Below are positions 8,609 to 17,173 of a DNA stretch of 64,000 nucleotides, in pieces (within the stretch, counting starts at the first letter, position 1; each line of letters starts with the position of its first letter). The DNA is from HK1 sp965221725 (GTDB lineage Bacteria > Pseudomonadota > Gammaproteobacteria > HK1). Location of the stretch: contig OZ244909.1 of NCBI GenBank assembly GCA_965221725.1, positions 620,001-684,000 of the forward strand, written 5' to 3'. Under the pieces are notes generated by a model that saw only the letters and a program-made list of their open reading frames with translations, made no database searches and was not told the origin of the DNA. A program made the position numbers and the translations under genes.

Positions 8609-9745
8609 CTACAGCCCCGCCTTGACCTCTTCGAACATCTCCTGGAGCGCGGGCTCGTTGCCGATCGGTTCCTGAAAGATGCCCGCGCTCAGAATCTCGT
8701 CGGGATTGGCGGACAGGCCGCGCTCCTCCAGCAGGTTCGCGGGGACGAGCTCGTACGAGCGCAGATTCGAATGGCCATAGCCCTCCTCCAGGATGGAGAA
8801 GACCCCGGAGTCCGGGCTGAGGAAGGCGTCGATGGCGTCGTAGCTCTTGTCGATCTTCGCGGGGTCGGCGGCGGCCATGAGGCAGAAGCCGCACACCCAC
8901 GTCATGGCGCCCTCCTTCGGCCTCATGTACTTCACGTTCACGCCCTCCGCCTTCAGCGCGGTGAACGCATCGTTCCACGAGCTGGTCGCGACCAGCTCGC
9001 CGGCCGCCATCGAATTCTCCAGATCAGTGGGGCTGTTCCAGTAGTAACGCAGCAGCGGGAGCTGCTTGCGGAGCAGCTCGCGCGTGACCTCCACCTCGTC
9101 GGGCGTCATGTTGAAGGGATCCCTGGCTCCGCCGTAGATGGCCGCCACCATCACGCCGTCGATGAGGCTGTCCGACATCGACAACCGCCCCCGGTAGCGC
9201 TCGTCCCACAGAATCCCCCAGGTCTCTTCCTCCTGGTACTTCGGGTCGACGAGGTCGGGACGATAGAGCACCGAGGTGAGGCCCCAGTCGGCGGCGACGA
9301 ACCAGACGTCGCCGTTCCCGCCGGTCATGCCGGGGATCTGCTTGAGGCTCGGGATGATCTCCTCCCAGTGGCTCAGCCGGCTCGTGTCGATGGGCTGCAG
9401 GATCCCCGCATCGCGCCAGATCTCCACCTTGTAGGAGCAGGGGTGGGTCACATCGAACTGGGCGCCGGCCCTGATCTTCGCGAACGCCTCTTCCTCGTCC
9501 CCGAAGATGGAGAAGTTGGGGTACGCACCGTGCTTCTTGTGGTATTCGAAGTGGTGCTGCGGGGCGTCCCATCCTTCCCAGGTGAAGACGTTGGGATGGT
9601 CTTCAGCCGCGGCCCGCGCGGAGCTCGGCAGCATCGGCAGCGTCACCGCGGCGACGCCGAGGGACGCCAGGTAGGACTGGAACGTGCGCCGCGACACCTT
9701 GCCGGTGGCCAGCATGTCGATCAGATCGTCCTTCTTGTAGCTCAT
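8609..9745 (-). CDS. potD: polyamine ABC transporter, periplasmic binding protein (PotD/PotF type), Tat-like signal
   Basis: 378 residues. The N-terminus carries a twin-arginine-like motif (VSRRTFQSYLASLG) followed by a hydrophobic stretch and SSARAAAEDH, a likely cleavage site. The mature domain begins NVFTWEGWDAPQHHFEY and continues as an extracellular solute-binding family 1 protein. It is the first gene of the pot operon and would deliver the substrate to PotBC. The adjacent divergent PuuA-like gene suggests a polyamine substrate, but the binding pocket was not checked. Confidence 0.9.
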   Translation of the reverse strand: MSYKKDDLIDMLATGKVSRRTFQSYLASLGVAAVTLPMLPSSARAAAEDHPNVFTWEGWDAPQHHFEYHKKHGAYPNFSIFGDEEEAFAKIRAGAQFDVTHPCSYKVEIWRDAGILQPIDTSRLSHWEEIIPSLKQIPGMTGGNGDVWFVAADWGLTSVLYRPDLVDPKYQEEETWGILWDERYRGRLSMSDSLIDGVMVAAIYGGARDPFNMTPDEVEVTRELLRKQLPLLRYYWNSPTDLENSMAAGELVATSSWNDAFTALKAEGVNVKYMRPKEGAMTWVCGFCLMAAADPAKIDKSYDAIDAFLSPDSGVFSILEEGYGHSNLRSYELVPANLLEERGLSANPDEILSAGIFQEPIGNEPALQEMFEEVKAGL

Positions 9746-9848
9746 CTTGGTGTTCCTCCGGGAGTATTCGGGCGGGCGCGGCCTCTCCGCCCTTATGGCC
9801 CGTCACCCCCCGGTTGTCAAGCAACGCCCGGCCTGCGCCCGATCTGCG

Positions 9849-9877
9849 TTGAATTCGACCTTCGACTCTCGTACGGT
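9849..9877 (+). promoter_or_regulatory. putative sigma70 promoter of the puuA-like gene
   Basis: TTGAAT (9849-9854), a 17-bp spacer and TACGGT (9872-9877) lie about 85 bp upstream of the start codon, within the 217-bp divergent region between potD and the glutamine synthetase-like gene. This is read by eye only. Confidence 0.35.
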
Positions 9878-9962
9878 AGGCGTGAGCGACCCTCCTGCTC
9901 AAGGGCGACGATTTCTCCCGCACCGACATCGAGGCGGCGTGAGCCCGCGGAGACGAGCGGCG

Positions 9963-11321
9963 ATGAATGCACCCGCCGACGGCGCCCCGAGCCCCATCGA
10001 GCACTGGTGCCGAGAGCACGCGATTACCGAGGTCGAGGCGCTGATGCCGGACATGTCCGGGGTCGCCCGCGGCAAGGTGGTGCCGGTGGCGGCGTACTGC
10101 CGCACCCTCGGCCTGAACCTCCCCGAAGCGCTGGTGCTGCAAACCGTCACCGGAGACTTTCCCGAGGACCAGAGTGCGGTCGATCCGTCGGACCGCGACA
10201 TCGTGCTGCGCGCCGACGAGCACACCATCCGACGGGTGCCGTGGGCGGCCGACCCCACCGCGCAGGTCATCCACGACTGCTTCCACCCCGACGGCGCCCC
10301 GGTCACCACCACTCCCCGCTACGTGTTGCGGCGCGTGCTCGACCTCTACCGGGAGCACGGCTGGCGGCCCGTCGTCGCGCCGGAGCTCGAGTTCTACCTC
10401 GTCAAGCGCAATGCCGACGCCGACTATCCGCTGGAACCGCCGGAGGGACGCTCGGGACAGGCGGAGCGGGGACGCCAGTCCTACGGCATCGACGCGCTGA
10501 ACGAGTACGACCCGCTCATCGACGACATCTACGACTTCTGCGAGGCCCAGGAAATCGAACTCGGCACCCTGAGCCACGAGTCGGGGGTCGCACAGCTCGA
10601 AATCAACCTGTCGCACGGCGACCCCCTGGCGCTGGCGGACCAGGCGTTCCTGTTCAAGCGCACCGTGCGCGAGGCGGCGACGCGCCACGGCGTGTACGCC
10701 ACGTTCATGGCCAAGCCGATGGAGCGCGAACCGGGCAGCGCCATGCACATCCACCAAAGCGTGGTCGACACCGACACGGGCGAGAACGTGTTCGCGGACG
10801 CGAACGGAGCGATGACCCCGCTGTTCCAAGCCCACATCGGCGGGCTGCAGCAGTATCTGCCGGCGGCGATGTCGTTTCTCGCCCCCAACGTCAACTCCTA
10901 CCGTCGGATCACGAAGTACATGGCGGCGCCCATCAACGTGCAGTGGGGCATCGACAACCGGACCGCCGGCCTGCGCGTCCCGCTCGGCGAAGCGGACGCG
11001 ACCCGCGTCGAGAACCGGGTTGCGGGCGCCGATGCGAACCCCTACCTCGCCATCGCGGCCTCCCTCGCGTGCGGTCTCCTCGGCATGACCCGGGGGCTCG
11101 TGCCGACGCCGGCCGTCACCGGCAGCGCCTACCGGATGCCCTACGCGCTGCCGCTCAGTCTGGCCGAATCACTGCGCACGCTGCGCGACTCCGCGGCGCT
11201 GACCGCAATGCTCGGCGAACGGTTCGTGGACGCCTGGAACGCGGTGAAGGAGTGCGAACTGCGGGCGTTTCTTCAGGTCATCAGCTCCTGGGAGCGCGAG
11301 TTCCTGCTGCGCAACGTGTGA
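9963..11321 (+). CDS. glutamine synthetase family protein, PuuA-like (gamma-glutamylputrescine synthetase type)
   Basis: 452 residues, the length of PuuA-type type-I-like synthetases. The catalytic domain has VVAPELEFYLV (metal-binding Glu), ATFMAKPM, GSAMHIHQS (ATP/metal His), FLAPNVNSYRRI and the C-terminal RVENRVAGADANPYLAIAASLACG. The N-terminal part is short (ITEVEALMPDMSGVARGK). The ATG at 9963 gives the family N-terminus. It is divergent from a polyamine transporter, consistent with gamma-glutamylation of putrescine as the first step of catabolism; activity on another amine cannot be excluded. argA follows 11 bp downstream. Confidence 0.85.
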   Translation: MNAPADGAPSPIEHWCREHAITEVEALMPDMSGVARGKVVPVAAYCRTLGLNLPEALVLQTVTGDFPEDQSAVDPSDRDIVLRADEHTIRRVPWAADPTAQVIHDCFHPDGAPVTTTPRYVLRRVLDLYREHGWRPVVAPELEFYLVKRNADADYPLEPPEGRSGQAERGRQSYGIDALNEYDPLIDDIYDFCEAQEIELGTLSHESGVAQLEINLSHGDPLALADQAFLFKRTVREAATRHGVYATFMAKPMEREPGSAMHIHQSVVDTDTGENVFADANGAMTPLFQAHIGGLQQYLPAAMSFLAPNVNSYRRITKYMAAPINVQWGIDNRTAGLRVPLGEADATRVENRVAGADANPYLAIAASLACGLLGMTRGLVPTPAVTGSAYRMPYALPLSLAESLRTLRDSAALTAMLGERFVDAWNAVKECELRAFLQVISSWEREFLLRNV

Positions 11322-11332
11322 AGGAGTCCGGG

Positions 11333-12685
11333 GTGAGCGATGCGATCCCGACCGGCGACGCCGCGCAGTTCGTGCAGTGGTTCCGCCGCGCGGCTCCGTA
11401 CATCAATGCGCACCGCGGGCGCACCTTCGTCGTCGAGATCGGCGGCGAGTCGACCAACGATCCGCAGCTCCCCGGCATCGTTCACGATCTCGCGCTGATG
11501 CGCAGCCTCGGCGTCGATCTCGTCGTCGTTCACGGGGCGCAGCCGTGGATCGAGGAACGAGCGCAGACGCAGGGCCTCGCATCACGCTACGTCGACGGCG
11601 TGCGTATCACGGACACCGCCACCCTGGAGACGGTCAGGGAAGCGATCGGGGCGGCGCACGTGCGGATCGAGGCCCTGCTCTCGATGGGAATCGCGAACTC
11701 CCCGATGGCGGGCGCGAAGGTGCGCGTGGCCTCCGGCAACTTCGTCACCGCGCGGCCCATCGGCATTCGCGACGGCGTCGACTACGAGCACACCGGCGAA
11801 GTGCGGCGCATCGACGCGGAGGCGATCCGGCAGCGTCTCGCCGATGGCGCCATCGTGCTCGTCTCACCACTCGGCTACTCCCCCACCGGAGAGATCTTCA
11901 GCCTGCGGGCGGAGGAGGTCGCGACCGCGATCGCGACCGGAATCGGAGCGGGGAAGCTCGTGTTTCTTCCCGGCGGGCCCGGTATCGTCGACCAGGAAGG
12001 GGCGCTGATCCGCGAGCTGACGCTCGACGAGGCGAACGCGCTCGCGGCCGACCTCTCTCGGGAGACCGTCACCGGAGACGGGGTCGGAGGTCGGTTGCGG
12101 CAGTCGATTCGTGCATGCCGCGGTGGAGTCAGCCGGGTGCACATCATCGATCGGGGAATCGAAGGGGCACTGCTGCTCGAGCTGTTCTCCCGCGACGGCG
12201 TCGGCACCATGATCAACGCCGATACCTACGATTCGATCCGGCGCGCCACCATCGACGACATCGGCGGCATCCTCGAACTCATCCGCCCGCTGGAGGAATC
12301 CGGAGCGCTCGTGCGGCGTTCACGCGAGAAGCTCGAGACCGAGATCGCGCACTTCAGCGTCGTCGACCGCGACGGCGCGGTGGTCGCCTGCGCCGCCATG
12401 TACCCCTATCCCGGGGCCTCCCCCGGGGATCGGCTGGCCGAGCTTGCGTGCCTCGCCGTCGACGATGCGTATCGAGGCAGCCAGTACGGCGAGCGCCTGC
12501 TCACCCTGGCCGAGCGCGAAGCCCGCGAAGCCGGGGCCCGAAGACTCTTCGTGCTGACCACCCAGGCGGCGCACTGGTTCAGGGAGCGCGGCTTCGTTGA
12601 GGCCGATCACTCGATACTGCCCCGCGAGCGACAGGCCCTCTACAACTTCCAGCGCCGCTCCCGAGTGTTGGTGCGGACGCTGTAG
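11333..12685 (+). CDS. argA: amino-acid N-acetyltransferase (N-acetylglutamate synthase)
   Basis: 450 residues, classical two-domain ArgA. An N-terminal amino-acid-kinase-like domain (FVVEIGGES near residue 33; VVVHGAQPWIEERA) carries arginine feedback control. A C-terminal GNAT domain (LACLAVDDAYRGSQYGERLL) transfers acetyl from acetyl-CoA to glutamate, the first step of arginine synthesis. The GTG at 11333 follows AAGGAG by 7 bases and lies 11 bp after the PuuA-like gene, so the two are probably co-transcribed. The frame is open far upstream (back to 6893) only as an antisense artefact. Confidence 0.95.
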   Translation: MSDAIPTGDAAQFVQWFRRAAPYINAHRGRTFVVEIGGESTNDPQLPGIVHDLALMRSLGVDLVVVHGAQPWIEERAQTQGLASRYVDGVRITDTATLETVREAIGAAHVRIEALLSMGIANSPMAGAKVRVASGNFVTARPIGIRDGVDYEHTGEVRRIDAEAIRQRLADGAIVLVSPLGYSPTGEIFSLRAEEVATAIATGIGAGKLVFLPGGPGIVDQEGALIRELTLDEANALAADLSRETVTGDGVGGRLRQSIRACRGGVSRVHIIDRGIEGALLLELFSRDGVGTMINADTYDSIRRATIDDIGGILELIRPLEESGALVRRSREKLETEIAHFSVVDRDGAVVACAAMYPYPGASPGDRLAELACLAVDDAYRGSQYGERLLTLAEREAREAGARRLFVLTTQAAHWFRERGFVEADHSILPRERQALYNFQRRSRVLVRTL

Positions 12686-12725
12686 CCCGGAAATTTCACC
12701 GTTTCGCGAGGCGAGGGCGCGTAGG
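12686..12725 (+). repeat. partial copy of interspersed repeat family 2, directly after the argA stop
   Basis: CCCGGAAATTTCACC followed by GTTTCGCGAGGCGAGGGCG begins at the base after the argA stop codon. It matches the left part of the 151-bp element at 43258 and, in reverse orientation, the right end of the copy at 32338-32591. The remaining sequence to lapB (to 12839) shows no further match. Confidence 0.6.
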
Positions 12726-12839
12726 AAGAGGTTGTCGGCGCCGGTGCGAGCCGCGGCGCCCGGAGCCGTCACCCGGCGCCGACCGTCGGGGGCGGGGCGA
12801 ATCCGACGCCGGGAAGCCGGGGGCCGGAGTTTGCGGGGA

Positions 12840-14033
12840 TCACTCTCCTTCGACTCCCTGAATGGGCCTGATTGATGCCCAGTGCTTGCAGCTCGGGCAC
12901 TGCCAGTGAAGCGATTTGGCGGGAAAACCGCAGTGTCGGCACTTGTAGGCCGGCCGCTCGAACAGCAGCTCGGCCGTCAGCCCCTTCAGGATCTCGAGAC
13001 GCTCGTCGATCGCGGCCGAGTCGCGCCGGTCCTCGATCTCCAGATCGAGCAGGCGGTCGAGGCCGCGCACCGATGCGCGCTGACGCAACCGCTCGGTGAG
13101 GAATCGAATCGCTTCGCGGTGACCGTGCGCGGTGCGCTTGATGTCCGCGAGCGTCAGGGTCACGCTGATCCAGCCGTAGCGACGCATCAGCTTCGAGAGA
13201 TATTCGTCGAGCGCATCGATTCGGCCGAGGGCCTGAAACGATCGATGCAGCCGGTCGACCGTCTCGGGCAGAAAGTCCGAATCCTGCTCCTCGACGCGCT
13301 GAAGCGCGCCGATCGCCCGCTCATGCTCACCCAGCTCGGCCTGAATGTCGGCCTCGATCAGACTTGCCCGCACGCACGCAGCATGCACGTGGCGCGCCTG
13401 CTGGACGTGCTTGAGCGCCCGAACGTGGTCGCCTTCGACGCAGTGCCGGCGGGCCTGCTCGCAGCAGTAGTGAGCGATGATCCATCCGAGCTGGTTGCCG
13501 GTGGCCTTCTCGAGCTTGCGTGCGCTCACAATCGCCTTCGGCCAGTCCTTCTCCTGTTCGTAGATGTCGATGAGCTGGCGCAGTGCCTGCACGCGATAGT
13601 CGGCGTCTTCGGCCAGCTCGCGGAAGAGATCCTCGGCGCGGTCGAGCAGGCCGGCGCTCAGGTAATCCTGCCCGAGTTCGAGCAACGCCTCGGTGCGCTG
13701 GGAAACGTCGAGCGAATCGCGGGCGATGAGGTTCTGGTGGATCCGGATGGCGCGGTCGACGTCGCCACGACGGCGGTACAGGTTTCCGAGCGCGAGGTGC
13801 GTCTCCACCGTCTCGCTGTCGACCTCGATGAGCTTGATGAAGACTTCGATCGCCTTGTCGGGCTGCTCGTTGAGGAGATAGTTGATGCCCTGGAAGTAGT
13901 CGGATCGGAGACTGCCGGTCTCGCGCTTGCGCGAGGTCTGGCGCGTGGCGCCACGGGCCGCCAGCCAGCCGGTGCCCGCCGCCACCGGCAACAGCAGCCA
14001 CAGCGCGTTGAGCCCGAACAGCGATTCGAACAT
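12840..14033 (-). CDS. lapB: lipopolysaccharide assembly protein B (TPR protein with rubredoxin-type metal site)
   Basis: 397 residues (E. coli LapB has 389). A single N-terminal membrane helix (LWLLLPVAAGTGWLAARG) is followed by TPR repeats (YFQGINYLLNEQPDKAIEVF, LALGNLYRRRGDVDRAI). A C-terminal rubredoxin-like knuckle has CRHC and CPSC pairs. LapB couples LPS transport to FtsH-dependent turnover of LpxC. The ATG at 14033 begins MFESLFGLNALWLLLP, as in the family. It follows rpsA-ihfB in the usual gammaproteobacterial order. Confidence 0.94.
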   Translation of the reverse strand: MFESLFGLNALWLLLPVAAGTGWLAARGATRQTSRKRETGSLRSDYFQGINYLLNEQPDKAIEVFIKLIEVDSETVETHLALGNLYRRRGDVDRAIRIHQNLIARDSLDVSQRTEALLELGQDYLSAGLLDRAEDLFRELAEDADYRVQALRQLIDIYEQEKDWPKAIVSARKLEKATGNQLGWIIAHYCCEQARRHCVEGDHVRALKHVQQARHVHAACVRASLIEADIQAELGEHERAIGALQRVEEQDSDFLPETVDRLHRSFQALGRIDALDEYLSKLMRRYGWISVTLTLADIKRTAHGHREAIRFLTERLRQRASVRGLDRLLDLEIEDRRDSAAIDERLEILKGLTAELLFERPAYKCRHCGFPAKSLHWQCPSCKHWASIRPIQGVEGE

Positions 14034-14232
14034 TACGGGATACGGCCCGGGCCGACCGGCGGCGTCGAATGTGGTGTGACCATCTGAGGTTCGGACGCCC
14101 CCGGAATCCCGACCCGGCGAGGGGCGTCCACGTTCGGGCATCGGCACGGCGGTGGTCGCCGAAGGCCCCGGAGAGTAATCGGAGCCGGCATCCGGGCGCG
14201 GCCCCGATTCGGCGGCACGCGCGTTTCCCGAT

Positions 14233-14523
14233 TCACGCGCCCGCGCCCCGATTCACGCGCTCGCGCAGCCTCTTGCCCGGCTTGAAGTGGGGAACGTATT
14301 TCGCCGGCAGCGATACCGACGCCCCCGTCTTGGGATTGCGGCCGACGCGCCCGGAACGGAAGTGGAGGGAGAAGCTGCCGAAGCCCCGGATCTCGATACG
14401 CCCGCCCCCGGCGAGACACTCCGCCATGTACTCGAGGATCGCCTTCACCGCCAGCTCGACGTCCCGGTGGACAAGCTGGGGCTGCTTCTGCGCGATCCGT
14501 GCGATGAGCTCCGACTTCGTCAT
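14233..14523 (-). CDS. ihfB: integration host factor subunit beta
   Basis: 96 residues, HU/IHF fold. MTKSELIARIAQKQPQL and VELAVKAILEYMAECL form the dimerisation helices. RIEIRGFGSFSLHFR and RNPKTGASVSLPAKYVPHFK form the DNA-binding arm with its intercalating proline. It pairs with IhfA (not in this window) to bend DNA. It lies downstream of rpsA, as in most Gammaproteobacteria. Confidence 0.97.
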   Translation of the reverse strand: MTKSELIARIAQKQPQLVHRDVELAVKAILEYMAECLAGGGRIEIRGFGSFSLHFRSGRVGRNPKTGASVSLPAKYVPHFKPGKRLRERVNRGAGA

Positions 14524-14665
14524 CTCCCCACTCCCCCGTCGTGCGGCGCAAGGCGGCGACCGACCGACGATCGTCGGCGCTCAGGGGAAGGCACGGGCGC
14601 CGGGACGACGCCCGGCAACGGCGCGAGGCGTGCGCTCCCCTCGCTTGCCGTCCCCTGGCTACGGT

Positions 14666-16357
14666 TCACTCTCCCCGTGCGTCCTCCGTACGGCCGCCGC
14701 TCATCTGCTCCTTGATGAGATCGCCAAGGGTGGTGGCGCCGGCGGGGGCATTCGACGTGTAATCCTGTATCGCCCGTGCCTCCTCGTCGCTCTCCTTCGC
14801 CTTTATGGAAAGTGAAGGAACGCGCTTCTTCCGGTCGACTCCCACGAGCTTCGCCTCGATCTCGTCGCCCACCTTGAGAATGGTCCGAACATCGTCGACT
14901 CGTTCGCGCGCGATCTCCGACGTGCGCAGATACCCTTCGACGCCCTCCGCAAGCTCCACGAGGGCGCCCTTGGCATCGACCTCGACAACCCGGCCGCGGA
15001 CGATCGAACCCTTCGGATTCATGGCCAGGAAGTTGGAGAAAGGATCCTTGTCGAGCTGCTTCACCCCGAGTGAAATCCGCTCGCGCTCCGCATCCACGCC
15101 GAGCACCACCGTCTCGATCTCGTCGCCCTTGCGGTAGCGTCGGATCGTGTCCTCGCCCGATTCGTTCCAGGACAGATCGGAGAGGTGCACGAGGCCGTCG
15201 ATCCCGCCGTCGAGCCCCACGAAGACCCCGAAGTCGGTGATCGACTTGATGGCGCCGGTCACGTGATCGCCCTTCTTGTAGCCTGACGCGAAGTCTTCCC
15301 AGGGATTCGGCGTGCACTGCTTGATGCCGAGCGAGATCCGACGGCGATCCTCGTCGATGTCGAGCACCATGACCTCGACTTCGTCGCTGAGCTGCACGAC
15401 CTTGTTCGGGTGGATGTTCTTGTTCGTCCAGTCCATCTCCGATACGTGGACGAGCCCCTCCACCCCTTCCTCGATCTCGACGAAGCAGCCGTAGTCGGCG
15501 ATGTTCGTCACCTGCCCGAACAGCCGGGTACCCTCGGGGTAGCGCCGCGAGATGTCCACCCACGGATCGGCCCCGAGCTGCTTCAGCCCGAGAGACACCC
15601 GCGAGCGCTCGCGATCGAACCGGAGGACCTTGACCTCGACCTCGTCGCCGACGTTGACGACCTCGGTCGGGTGCTTGACCCGCTTCCACGCCATGTCGGT
15701 GATGTGCAGCAGGCCATCGATCCCTCCGAGGTCCACGAAGGCGCCGTAGTCGGTCAGGTTCTTCACCACGCCGGGCAGCACCGCTCCCTCCTGGAGGCTC
15801 TCCAGCAGGGCTTCGCGCTCGGCGGAGTTCTCCTGTTCGACCACCGCGCGCCGCGAAACGACCACGTTGTTGCGGCGGCGATCGAGCTTGATCACCTTGA
15901 AGTCCAGCGGCTTGCCTTCGAGATAGGAGGTATCGCGTACCGGACGCACATCGACGAGCGAGCCGGGCAGGAATGCCCGGATGTCGTTGATGTCGACAGT
16001 GAATCCGCCCTTGACCTTGCCGTTGATGATCCCGGTCACGGTCTCCTCGTCCTCGAAGGCGGCTTCAAGATGGTTCCAGGCCCGGGCTCTCTTGGCCTTC
16101 TCCCGCGAGAGCCGGGTGGCGCCGAATCCGTCCTCCACCGTATCGAGCGCGACCTCGATCCGATCGCCGACCACGACCTCGATATCACCTTTCTCGTTTC
16201 TGAACTGATCGACCGGGATGGTCGATTCGGACTTCAGACCCGCATGAACCGTGACGTACTCGGACCCGACCGCCAGCACCGTCCCGTCGATGATGACTCC
16301 CGGCCGCATCTTCTTCTCGACTTCGCTCTGCTCGAGCAGTTCCGCAAAGCTTTCCAT
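14666..16357 (-). CDS. rpsA: 30S ribosomal protein S1
   Basis: 563 residues with six S1 RNA-binding motifs, for example GTVLAVGSEYVTVHAGLKSE, GVVKNLTDYGAFVDLGGIDG, GQVTNIADYGCFVEIEEGVE and GAIKSITDFGVFVGLDGGID. S1 recruits mRNA to the 30S subunit. The ATG at 16357 starts MESFAELLEQSE, the family N-terminus. It follows cmk with a 108-bp leader, the usual location, where S1 may act on its own mRNA. Confidence 0.98.
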   Translation of the reverse strand: MESFAELLEQSEVEKKMRPGVIIDGTVLAVGSEYVTVHAGLKSESTIPVDQFRNEKGDIEVVVGDRIEVALDTVEDGFGATRLSREKAKRARAWNHLEAAFEDEETVTGIINGKVKGGFTVDINDIRAFLPGSLVDVRPVRDTSYLEGKPLDFKVIKLDRRRNNVVVSRRAVVEQENSAEREALLESLQEGAVLPGVVKNLTDYGAFVDLGGIDGLLHITDMAWKRVKHPTEVVNVGDEVEVKVLRFDRERSRVSLGLKQLGADPWVDISRRYPEGTRLFGQVTNIADYGCFVEIEEGVEGLVHVSEMDWTNKNIHPNKVVQLSDEVEVMVLDIDEDRRRISLGIKQCTPNPWEDFASGYKKGDHVTGAIKSITDFGVFVGLDGGIDGLVHLSDLSWNESGEDTIRRYRKGDEIETVVLGVDAERERISLGVKQLDKDPFSNFLAMNPKGSIVRGRVVEVDAKGALVELAEGVEGYLRTSEIARERVDDVRTILKVGDEIEAKLVGVDRKKRVPSLSIKAKESDEEARAIQDYTSNAPAGATTLGDLIKEQMSGGRTEDARGE

Positions 16358-16465
16358 ACTCTTAGGGTGTTCTCCCGCCCACTGTTTGGGTTGTCGAATT
16401 GCATGCGGATCCGCGCGCCAGGGGCATTGCGCACGAAACACGCGCCCGACCGTCATTCCCGGGCT

Positions 16466-17173
16466 TCATTCTCGGAAGAACGCCGCCGTCATCCTCGACC
16501 TTGCGATTTCGAGTACCCGTGCCACCACGGCATCGACATCAAGCTCGGTGGTATCGACCACGACGGCGTCCACAGCCGGCTTCAGGGGTGCGACCACCCG
16601 TTCACGATCACGCCGGTCGCGTTCCGTCATCTCCCTGAACAGGCGGGCGACACTAACATCAATACCCTTAGCCATCAATTGTTTATGGCGTCTCTCGGCC
16701 CTCGCCCGCGCGGTGGCGACAAGAAACACCTTCACGCAGGCATCGGGGAACACGACGCTGCCCATGTCGCGCCCGTCCGCGACGAGTCCGGGCGGACGGC
16801 GAAACCCGTGCTGGCGCGCCAGCAGCGCGTCCCGTACCTCGCGGTGGGCGGAGACGCGCGAAGCGTCGTTTCCGCACTGTTCGGTGCGGATATCGTCGGT
16901 GACGTCCACGCCGCCGAGCCGCGCGCGTACCGGCTCCGAGGCATCTCCGGGGGTGAATGCGATATCGAGACCCTCCGCGAGGCGAGCGAGCGCCGGACCG
17001 GCGTCGAGAGAGGCCCCCCGCGTGCGGGCGGCCAGCGCGAGAATGCGGTAGAGGGCGCCGCTGTCGAGGAGCGAGAACCCGAGCGCGGATGCGACGCGAT
17101 GGGAGACGGTTCCCTTCCCGGTACCGACCGGACCGTCGATCGCGATCACCGGCACCGTCTCAGCGGTCGGCAT
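16466..17173 (-). CDS. cmk: cytidylate kinase
   Basis: 235 residues. The P-loop is DGPVGTGKGTVS near the N-terminus (most homologues have GPSGSGKGT). DSGALYR, the NMP-binding GRDMGSVVFPDA and RARAERR follow. It phosphorylates CMP and dCMP. It overlaps the aroA 3' end by 14 bp and precedes rpsA, the standard aroA-cmk-rpsA order. Confidence 0.96.
   Translation of the reverse strand: MPTAETVPVIAIDGPVGTGKGTVSHRVASALGFSLLDSGALYRILALAARTRGASLDAGPALARLAEGLDIAFTPGDASEPVRARLGGVDVTDDIRTEQCGNDASRVSAHREVRDALLARQHGFRRPPGLVADGRDMGSVVFPDACVKVFLVATARARAERRHKQLMAKGIDVSVARLFREMTERDRRDRERVVAPLKPAVDAVVVDTTELDVDAVVARVLEIARSRMTAAFFRE

Noticed and set aside
6893..12685. A 1,930-codon open frame on the plus strand across the pot operon and into argA
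   Set aside because: Its 5' two thirds are antisense to potC, potB and potD and out of frame over the PuuA-like gene, with Arg/His/Gly/Pro-rich shadow composition. Only the last 450 codons (argA) are real.
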